Assembly (NCBI GenBank): GCA_964402715.1
Contig: CAYODJ010000043.1
Location: 1-9,971 of the forward strand
Source of the DNA: CALXOD01 sp964402715
GTDB lineage: Bacteria; Verrucomicrobiota; Lentisphaeria; Victivallales; Victivallaceae
Length of the DNA stretch: 9,971 bases
Direction: 5' to 3'
How positions within the stretch are numbered: the first letter of the stretch is position 1; every line of letters begins with the position of its first letter. The notes under the pieces are model-generated. The model ran no database searches and was not told the origin of the DNA. It saw only the letters and a list, made by a program, of their open reading frames with translations. Positions 1 to 6,142 of the stretch are shown piece by piece. The translations under genes and the position numbers were made by a program.

Positions 1-28
1 GGATGACGTCAGCATCCGCACCAACTGA
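1..28 (+). CDS. Possible C-terminal tail of an upstream plus-strand gene (partial)
   Basis: The frame starting at base 2 reads DDVSIRTN and stops with TGA at 26-28, about 30 bases before a strong intrinsic terminator. That is a normal distance between a stop codon and its terminator. A second open frame starting at base 3 reads MTSASAPTDAVRRER and stops at 46-48, so the correct frame cannot be decided from this fragment. Only the terminator on the same strand supports a gene here. No function can be assigned. Confidence 0.25.
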
Positions 29-58
29 CGCCGTGCGCCGTGAAAGATGACCGGCGCT

Positions 59-87
59 GCGCCCCGACTCTCCGTCGGGGCGCTTTT
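59..87 (+). terminator. Intrinsic terminator of the upstream plus-strand gene
   Basis: There is a perfect 10-bp stem (59-68 GCGCCCCGAC with 74-83 GTCGGGGCGC) closing a 5-base TCTCC loop, followed by TTTT at 84-87. The U-tract lies on the plus strand only, so this ends a transcript entering from the left edge. The U-tract is short but the stem is very GC-rich. Confidence 0.8.
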
Positions 88-124
88 GGCTTCGGGCGCA
101 AGGAGAATCATCCCTCAGCGCATT

Positions 125-211
125 CGTCCGATCCGGCGGGGGGACGGGAGACGTTCCGCACAAACGTTTCCGGCGGGCACATGTGCCCGGGCTGATGGTC
201 CGGGCTTTTTT
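125..211 (+). ncRNA. Candidate structured RNA or leader ending in a terminator
   Basis: This is a chain of adjacent inverted repeats on the plus strand. 125-129 CGTCC pairs with 142-146 GGACG. 147-155 pairs with 163-171 (9 bp including one G-U, 7-base loop). A perfect 14-bp palindrome GGGCACATGTGCCC lies at 175-188. The last stem, 185-190 with 200-205, is followed by six T. The palindrome and the terminator stem share bases 185-188, so the two folds are mutually exclusive, as in attenuators. No gene on the plus strand follows, so this would be a stand-alone small RNA or a relic. I could not match it to a known RNA family, and no clear promoter is visible between 88 and 125. The structures are seen directly; the RNA gene is inference. 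Confidence 0.3.
185..211 (+). terminator. Second intrinsic terminator on the plus strand
   Basis: The stem GCCCGG (185-190) pairs with CCGGGC (200-205), with a possible extra G-U pair inside it, and is followed by TTTTTT at 206-211. It lies about 100 bases beyond the first terminator with no convincing gene between. It either backs up that terminator or ends a separate short transcript. Confidence 0.6.
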
Positions 212-247
212 CAACGAAGTCCTGAGGAGGAGACACACGGAGACTTC

Positions 248-284
248 CGGGGGCATATCCTTTCACGATCCCATTCTGCCCCCG
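248..284 (-). terminator. Inverted repeat after the malic enzyme gene, possible transcript end
   Basis: CGGGGGCA at 248-255 and TGCCCCCG at 277-284 form a perfect 8-bp stem with a 21-base loop. It starts about 30 bases past the stop codon of the minus-strand malic enzyme gene, which is where an operon terminator would be expected. Neither side has a U-tract, so it may only protect the 3' end or be a factor-dependent site. A weaker repeat, GAAGTC at 216-221 with GACTTC at 242-247, lies just beyond. No other gene is visible in 88-314. Confidence 0.25.
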
Positions 285-314
285 ATGCCGGACTGCGGGA
301 GCTGATGATCCGAA

Positions 315-1652
<1,338 letters not shown>

Positions 1653-1703
1653 GACAACCTCGCTCTCCCTGTTCACTGGTAAGTCTGTCCGCGCGGCGGC
1701 GGT

Positions 1704-2495
1704 TCAACGGCATCTCTCCGGCGCGGTCCGGAACGGACTCCGGATCGGGATGCCCCGCTCCTCCAGAAATCGCTTCGCCTCCCCCACCGTATGGACGCCA
1801 AAATGGAAAATGCTTGCGGCGAGCACAGCGTCGGCCCGGCCAGTCGATAGCACCTCGGCCATATCTTCCAGACTTCCGGCTCCGCCGGATGCGATGACCG
1901 GCACGGACGACGCCTCCGCTATGGTGCGGGTCAGTTCGCAGTCGTATCCGTTCCGGGTGCCGTCCGCATCCATGCTGGTCAGCAGAATCTCCCCCGCGCC
2001 CAGGCTGACGCCGCGGCGCGCCCATTCCAGCGCGTCCAATCCGGTCGCCCGCCGTCCGCCGTGGGTGAACACCTCCCAGCGCTTTTCGCCCGGCACTCTC
2101 CTGGCGTCGATTGCCAGCACGATGCATTGACGGCCGAACCGTTCCGCTCCGGCGCGGATCAGCTCGGGTTGCAGCACGGCGGCGGTGTTGAGAGAGATTT
2201 TATCGGCGCCGCAGCGCAGCAGATGCCGGATGTCCTCCACCGTGCGGATGCCGCCTCCGACCGTCAGGGGAATAAATATCTGCTCCGCAGTGCGGCGCAC
2301 GATGTCGGCGATGGTGGCGCGGTGGTCAACGCTGGCGGTGATATCCAGAAACACGATTTCGTCCGCACCCTGCCGATCATAGGCGCGAGCCGCCTCCACC
2401 GGATCGCCGGCGTCGACGAGGTTGACGAAGTGCACTCCTTTGACGACGCGTCCGTTGTCGACGTCGAGACACGGTATGATGCGCTTTGCCAACAT
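1704..2495 (-). CDS. hisF: Imidazole glycerol phosphate synthase subunit HisF
   Basis: HisF is the cyclase subunit of the HisH-HisF complex. It uses ammonia from HisH to turn PRFAR into imidazole glycerol phosphate and AICAR, linking histidine and purine synthesis in the cytosol. The 263 residues show the (beta/alpha)8 barrel signatures in order: N-terminal LAKRIIPCLDVDNGRVVKG with catalytic Asp11, FLDITAS near 50, the phosphate-binding TVGGGIR near 78-84, DKISLNTAA near 98-106, VLAIDARR with catalytic Asp130, ASGGAGS, and VLAASIFHFG near the end. I chose ATG 2495 because family members begin right at this strand. An in-frame ATG at 2543 would add 16 unusual residues and has no ribosome site. 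The chosen start has only a weak purine-rich site itself. The C-terminus runs slightly beyond the usual length (SPFRTAPERCR). No hisH or other his gene is in the window; the partner downstream is malic enzyme. Confidence 0.97.
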   Translation of the reverse strand: MLAKRIIPCLDVDNGRVVKGVHFVNLVDAGDPVEAARAYDRQGADEIVFLDITASVDHRATIADIVRRTAEQIFIPLTVGGGIRTVEDIRHLLRCGADKISLNTAAVLQPELIRAGAERFGRQCIVLAIDARRVPGEKRWEVFTHGGRRATGLDALEWARRGVSLGAGEILLTSMDADGTRNGYDCELTRTIAEASSVPVIASGGAGSLEDMAEVLSTGRADAVLAASIFHFGVHTVGEAKRFLEERGIPIRSPFRTAPERCR

Positions 2496-2599
2496 GAGAA
2501 TCGCTTTGCTTTCTCGATGAGTCAGAAATCGACCGCCGCTCATCGTGGCTGCGGACGCGCGTAATATAGTCCGGAGATCGGCATAATACTAAGTCGCCC

Positions 2600-2629
2600 T
2601 TGATTTTTGCGGCGAAAAAGTAATAGTAA
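2600..2629 (+). promoter_or_regulatory. Possible promoter for the nitroreductase operon
   Basis: TTGATT at 2600-2605 is a fair -35 box. It can be paired with TAGTAA (2624-2629, 18-bp spacer) or TAATAG (2621-2626, 15-bp spacer). Both -10 matches are imperfect. The surrounding 2563-2640 stretch is clearly AT-richer than the flanking genes, as expected for the divergent hisF/nitroreductase control region. On the minus strand TATTAT (2588-2583) and TATATT (2568-2563) are possible -10 boxes for hisF, but neither has a convincing -35. Confidence 0.3.
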
Positions 2630-2639
2630 AGACATTACT
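2619..2639. promoter_or_regulatory. Inverted repeat in the divergent promoter region, possible operator
   Basis: AGTAAT (2619-2624) and ATTACT (2634-2639) are perfect 6-bp inverted arms separated by 9 bases, giving a 21-bp symmetric site. It overlaps or directly follows the candidate -10 box of the plus-strand operon, a position where a dimeric repressor could act. No regulator gene is adjacent. The symmetry could be chance in AT-rich DNA. Confidence 0.3.
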
Positions 2640-2703
2640 GCGGGGGGAATCAAGCACGGCGCGGGACATGAAACTTGCGGAGAGAGCAAACTGCGGAGAT
2701 ACG

Positions 2704-3216
2704 ATGTCTATGGATTTTTATGAAGTTCTGGCGCGTCGGCGCAGCATCCGGCGTTTCCGTCCGGATCCGATTCCGGCGGGGGTTTTTGCGCGTCTCGGTC
2801 AGGCGGTGGCGACGGCGCCTTCCGCCTGCAACCGGCAGCCGTGGAAGGTGCTGGTGGTCGTCTCTCCACGGCGTCTGGCGGCAATCCGCAGCGTCTGTTC
2901 GCAACGTCTTTTCGAAGATGCTCCGGCCGTCGCCGCAGTGCTTGGCAACAAGGACGAAGCATGGATCCGTCCGGAGGGAGACACCATCGTACCGGTCGAC
3001 GCCGCGATTGCGATGGAGCATCTGATTTTGGCCGCCACGGCCGAAGGGCTGGGAAGCTGCTGGGTGTGCGGTTACGAGCGGAGCAAAGTGGACGGCGCAT
3101 TCGGAATTTCCGCGCCATGGAGCGTGTACGCGATGACGCCGCTCGGATATCCTGCGGCTCCGGCGGCGGCTCCGTCCAGGAAGACGTTGTCGGAAATATT
3201 CGAAGTTGTCGAGTGA
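2704..3216 (+). CDS. Nitroreductase-family flavoprotein (short form)
   Basis: This is a 170-residue member of the FMN-dependent nitroreductase fold, cytosolic, likely using NAD(P)H to reduce a nitro, quinone, flavin or enone substrate. Visible hallmarks are MDFYEVLARRRSIRRF at the N-terminus (the Arg-rich FMN phosphate contact), SACNRQPWK around 39-47 (the SxxNxQPW FMN-binding segment), a central DAAIAMEHLILAA helix, the GLGSCWV motif and a C-terminal PLGYPA. Proteins of about 170 residues are the compact subgroup, shorter than NfsA/NfsB types. ATG 2704 is preferred because GGAG lies 5 bases upstream; ATG 2710 is a close alternative. An upstream ATG at 2668 would add 12 residues without family support. 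The stop is followed after two bases by the next ATG, so it is the first gene of a translationally coupled pair. The physiological substrate is unknown. Confidence 0.9.
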   Translation: MSMDFYEVLARRRSIRRFRPDPIPAGVFARLGQAVATAPSACNRQPWKVLVVVSPRRLAAIRSVCSQRLFEDAPAVAAVLGNKDEAWIRPEGDTIVPVDAAIAMEHLILAATAEGLGSCWVCGYERSKVDGAFGISAPWSVYAMTPLGYPAAPAAAPSRKTLSEIFEVVE

Positions 3217-3218
3217 GC

Positions 3219-4307
3219 ATGGATGAGATTCAGATCAGCGGCGACGGCTTCGTCGTGACGATGCGGGACGGTTCGGTTCTGAATCTGGATGTCGGTTCCG
3301 CCAGCATGACAGTGGACGGTTCTGTCTGCAACGGCTTCGCCGAACGGCAGGCTCTGCCGGTGAAAACCCGCTGTCACCGCACCGGCGATCGGCTGTCGGC
3401 CACGGTGGAGCAGGAGAGGGTCGTTCCGTTCGGAGGAGAGGTTCGGATCCGCCGCAGCGTCACCGTCGCCGACGGTTTCGCGCTGATCACGGCGGACATC
3501 CGTGCCGGGAGAGGGGAGAGCCTCCGGCAGTGCCTGCTGGATCCGATGCGGTTGCGCGGATCGTGGCGTCGTTTCGGAGTCAGCACGGACGGGGTGCGTT
3601 TCGAATGGCGTCAGGCGGGCGACGACGAGGTGACGCTGCCGTTCGCCGAGGAGCCGCCGCGGTGTCTGGCGGAGGACGAATCCGGATGCAGAATCGAATT
3701 CGGCTGCGGCAATGATCTCTGGCGGCATCGGATCGGAGGCGCATTGCCGCAAAGCAACGCGTCGTTCACGGTGCGTCTGACGCGAAAGGAAATCGTCTGC
3801 GTGCGGAAGATGCTTGACTTCGCGAAGGACGCCGAGGTTCCGCACCGGCCGTGGCGCTGGGAGTACTACATCGCCTGGCATGACGCGGCGGCCGCGAGCC
3901 GCGACGACGCCGAGACGGCATGCACCGGGGGTGCGCTTCCGGTTGATCCGTGTGCATGCGGCGGCCGGCCGGCGCAGACCCCCGCCGCAGGAAGGTGCGC
4001 ATGTCTGGTCGCGCCGGCGATGCGCCGCCGCCTGAGGAGTCTGGTGAGATCCGCTACGGATTCCCTGGTGCTGACGACTCCGCCTCCGTGTGTGTGCACG
4101 GAGGCATCGCACATGGGACGCGGTTCGCGTTCCTCCCTGGATCACTGGGATTTCGGAGAACGGCTGGCGGTGAAACTGTGGGGATGCCGGCAGCTTGCCC
4201 GCATCGGCGGAGCGTTGTATTGGCTGCCTTGGGAGGGGGGCGGCGATGGCGCCGCCGATCTGGTTCTGACGCGGCGGCTCCGGCCGCTGAGGAATGTTGA
4301 GAGTTGA
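3219..4307 (+). CDS. Hypothetical protein, 362 residues, beta-rich with three CxC motifs
   Basis: I do not recognise this protein. The start ATG 3219 lies two bases after the nitroreductase stop, with only a weak GAG ahead, so it is probably translated by coupling. There is no signal peptide or membrane segment, so it is likely cytosolic. The first 200 residues alternate polar and hydrophobic residues with many Gly-Asp turns, suggesting a beta-sandwich, loosely like the sugar-binding fold of mutarotases. An aromatic stretch follows (RPWRWEYYIAWHD), then a linker rich in Ala, Arg, Pro and Cys holding CAC at 245-247, CAC at 260-262 and CVC at 291-293. The C-terminal part is again aromatic (DHWDFGERL, GALYWLPWEGG). 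The Cys pairs may bind metal, but they lie in the least structured part. GC-rich third positions continue through the gene and favour one uninterrupted frame. A role in sugar metabolism is suggested only by the following epimerase gene. Confidence 0.75.
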   Translation: MDEIQISGDGFVVTMRDGSVLNLDVGSASMTVDGSVCNGFAERQALPVKTRCHRTGDRLSATVEQERVVPFGGEVRIRRSVTVADGFALITADIRAGRGESLRQCLLDPMRLRGSWRRFGVSTDGVRFEWRQAGDDEVTLPFAEEPPRCLAEDESGCRIEFGCGNDLWRHRIGGALPQSNASFTVRLTRKEIVCVRKMLDFAKDAEVPHRPWRWEYYIAWHDAAAASRDDAETACTGGALPVDPCACGGRPAQTPAAGRCACLVAPAMRRRLRSLVRSATDSLVLTTPPPCVCTEASHMGRGSRSSLDHWDFGERLAVKLWGCRQLARIGGALYWLPWEGGGDGAADLVLTRRLRPLRNVES

Positions 4308-4372
4308 GGAGAGCGGGACCTCGGTCAGCCGGATTTGAATCGGACGTCAGGGACAGGAGGACGACGGGAACG

Positions 4373-5272
4373 ATGCAGGAAATCAAAAGTTTGCGGGACA
4401 GGTTTGAATCGGACTCCGTCCGCTTCCGGCGGGGCAGGGGGGATTTCGTCTATGTGGATGTGGACAACGATTTCGCGCAATGTTCGCTGACTCTGCACGG
4501 GGCGCATGTTCTGCGGTACGCGGTGCACAGCGGACATCCGGTCCTGTGGATGAGCAGGGAGAGCCGGTTCGCTCCGGGGGAAAGCATCCGCGGCGGAGTG
4601 CCGATCTGCTGGCCGTGGTTCGGGTCGAGCGCGGCGGGCAAGCCCTTCGCGCACGGATACGCCCGCCTGTGCGAATGGGATCTGATCGGCGTCCGCAGCG
4701 TTTCCGGCGGCGATCAGCTGGATTTCGAACTGCGTCCGGATGCGGTGCCTCCGCATCTGGAGGTCTTCCCGTTTTCTCTGACTTTCACGGTGACCGTCGG
4801 CAGCAGTTTGACGCTGGCGTTGACCATGGTCAATCATGACGCGCAGACGCGCGAAGTCAGCTGCGGACTGCACAGCTATTTTGCCGTCTCCGACATCGGC
4901 GGCGTGCAGGTGAGCGGTCTGGAGGGCGTGCCTTTCTGGGACGCTCTCATGAAGGAGGACGGCGTCGCCGAGCATGCTCCGATCAGGGTGAATGCTCACG
5001 TGGATCGGGTTTACACCGGCACGACGGGACCGCTTGCGATTGACGACTCCGGCTGGAGGCGGCGGGTGGTCGTGGAACGCGAGGGGAGCTCCTCGGTGGT
5101 GGTATGGAATCCATGGCAGGACGGTGCGCGCCGGATGACGGCGTTCGGCGACGAGGAATACCGCGAGATGATATGCGTGGAGACCACCAACGCCATGTCG
5201 GATCGGCGGCGGCTGGCTCCTGGGGAACAGCATCGTCTGGCATGCCGCATCAGGGAGGAAGGCGGCGTATAA
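4373..5272 (+). CDS. D-hexose-6-phosphate mutarotase-like aldose epimerase (YeaD type)
   Basis: This enzyme interconverts alpha and beta anomers of a hexose, most likely a hexose 6-phosphate, in the cytosol. The 299 residues fit the galactose mutarotase-like super-beta-sandwich. The string GHPVLWMS, then FAPGESIRGGVPICWPWFG near 66-84, is diagnostic of the YeaD/YMR099C branch rather than secreted GalM. HGYAR supplies His94 and LHSYFAVSD supplies His167, the probable acid. ICVETTN near the end supplies Glu270, the probable base. I chose ATG 4373. AGGAGG lies at 4355-4360, a long 12 bases upstream, and GGGA lies closer. The gene begins 65 bases after the 362-residue protein and probably belongs to the same transcript. 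Its stop TAA runs straight into the A-tract of the next gene's promoter, and I see no terminator. Actual sugar specificity cannot be told from sequence. Confidence 0.92.
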   Translation: MQEIKSLRDRFESDSVRFRRGRGDFVYVDVDNDFAQCSLTLHGAHVLRYAVHSGHPVLWMSRESRFAPGESIRGGVPICWPWFGSSAAGKPFAHGYARLCEWDLIGVRSVSGGDQLDFELRPDAVPPHLEVFPFSLTFTVTVGSSLTLALTMVNHDAQTREVSCGLHSYFAVSDIGGVQVSGLEGVPFWDALMKEDGVAEHAPIRVNAHVDRVYTGTTGPLAIDDSGWRRRVVVEREGSSSVVVWNPWQDGARRMTAFGDEEYREMICVETTNAMSDRRRLAPGEQHRLACRIREEGGV

Positions 5273-5327
5273 AAAATCAAAAAAAAAAAAAACAAGGCTT
5301 GCACTGCACTAGTTTTTCTGCTAGAAT
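5271..5327 (+). promoter_or_regulatory. Strong sigma70-type promoter with upstream A-tract
   Basis: TTGCAC (5299-5304) and TAGAAT (5322-5327) are separated by exactly 17 bases. TG at 5319-5320 one base before the -10 gives an extended -10 element. Upstream, 5271-5292 is nearly all A, including 14 in a row at 5279-5292, where an UP element would contact the RNA polymerase alpha subunits. Transcription should begin near 5334, leaving a leader of about 70 bases before the prepilin start. This is the best-formed promoter in the window and suggests high expression. Confidence 0.8.
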
Positions 5328-5404
5328 ATGGCCAGAGTGTTGAATCAGCGCTGTTGTTCCGCAAGATGCGGAGCGATGCGGCGTGAATGACGGAGATGGG
5401 GAAG

Positions 5405-6010
5405 ATGAAGAAAAATCGTGGGTTTACTCTTATCGAGTTGCTCGTCGTCATCGCGATCATCGCGATTCTCGCAGGCATGCTGCTGCCTGCTCTGAACCAG
5501 GCAAGAGAGAAGGCGAGGCGGATCTCGTGCGTTTCCAACCTCAAGCAGATCGGTCTTTCCCTGAAACAGTATACCATTGATTACGAGGAACACTTCCCCG
5601 ACGGCAAGGGGGCTTTCGGTTTGGAGCTGTTGCGCAAGAACGATTATCTGACCGATTACGGTGTCTACCTGTGTCCGTCCGCAGCGACGCAGAGCGGCAC
5701 CGGCACCGACGCCCTGTGGCAAGGGAGTGATAAGACCAAGGCTAATTGCGACTATGCGTACGCTTACGGGATGATGGAAGGCGATTCCGCCAGCACCGGC
5801 AAGGCCGATTCCGGAGTCTGCTCCGACATTTATTCCACGGATGTGAGTGGAACCAATGGCGGCAGCGGAGCCGCGAATCATCAGGACTACGGCAACATCC
5901 TGTTCCACGACGGACATGTGAGCGGATTCGCGGGAGCCAACTGGTACAATCTCGATAATCGCGGCGGATCCTACATGTGGCCGAACAAGGGTGACGGCCA
6001 GATCAAGTGA
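5405..6010 (+). CDS. Prepilin-like secreted protein with H-x9-DG domain (pseudopilin family)
   Basis: This is a 201-residue type IV prepilin/type II pseudopilin-like protein. It would be inserted in the inner membrane, cut by prepilin peptidase after Gly6 and methylated on Phe7. The mature N-terminus FTLIELLVVIAIIAILAG has the conserved Glu at +5 and one long hydrophobic helix, followed by the LPALNQAREKARRISC segment typical of this family. The globular part carries YLCPS (Cys90) and, near the C-terminus, His159 followed by nine residues and Asp169-Gly170, the H-x9-DG motif of prepilin-processing-associated domains. ATG 5405 is preferred: GGAG lies 9 bases upstream and MKKNRG is a typical short leader. 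ATG 5396 and ATG 5387 are in frame but less well placed. The gene has its own promoter and terminator, so it is monocistronic. Such proteins exist in many copies in Lentisphaerota; whether they form pili, a pseudopilus or surface fibres is not established. Confidence 0.93.
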   Translation: MKKNRGFTLIELLVVIAIIAILAGMLLPALNQAREKARRISCVSNLKQIGLSLKQYTIDYEEHFPDGKGAFGLELLRKNDYLTDYGVYLCPSAATQSGTGTDALWQGSDKTKANCDYAYAYGMMEGDSASTGKADSGVCSDIYSTDVSGTNGGSGAANHQDYGNILFHDGHVSGFAGANWYNLDNRGGSYMWPNKGDGQIK

Positions 6011-6032
6011 CCTGAGTCGCAGTGAGGATCCG

Positions 6033-6065
6033 AACAGGAGGCCGCTCAGGCCTCCTGTTTTTTTT
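6033..6065 (+). terminator. Intrinsic terminator of the prepilin gene
   Basis: A perfect stem pairs AACAGGAGGCC (6033-6043) with GGCCTCCTGTT (6049-6059) around a 5-base GCTCA loop. A run of eight T at 6058-6065 overlaps the end of the stem. It starts 22 bases after the prepilin stop codon and should largely isolate this gene from the glycosyltransferase pair downstream. Confidence 0.92.
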
Positions 6066-6073
6066 GCATCGGT

Positions 6074-6142
6074 TCAGGACTCCGCGCCGATGACGGCGTA
6101 GGAAGGGAAGACTCCTTTCACTTCGAGGAGAAGAGGCTTCAG
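6074..6142 (-). pseudogene. Possible remnant of a minus-strand gene (C-terminal tail)
   Basis: On the minus strand, from 6142 down to a TGA at 6074-6076, the frame reads LKPLLLEVKGVFPSYAVIGAES. It uses the GC-ending codons typical of the real genes here (GTC, TTC, TAC, GCC, ATC, GGC, GAG) and looks like an authentic protein end. Upstream of 6142 the same frame enters the O-antigen ligase gene on the other strand and degenerates to Arg-rich shadow sequence, so no intact gene exists. It could be a truncated leftover from an insertion or rearrangement, or a coincidence in a leader of about 75 bases. I cannot name the family. Confidence 0.22.

Noticed and set aside
1668..1676. GTG start at 1676 for malic enzyme
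   Set aside because: The added residues NRESEVV have no family support, whereas ATG 1652 has a well-spaced GAGG ribosome site.
3890..4100. Possible frameshift in the 362-residue protein because of low-complexity Cys/Arg/Pro sequence
   Set aside because: Both ends of the gene are in the same frame with sensible aromatic motifs, GC-rich third positions persist across the segment, and the alternative frames are more Arg/Pro-rich and meet stops. Kept only as a caveat.
5443..5475. Short repetitive DNA (atcgcgatcatcgcgattc) as a possible repeat element
   Set aside because: It simply encodes the IAIIAI part of the conserved prepilin transmembrane helix.
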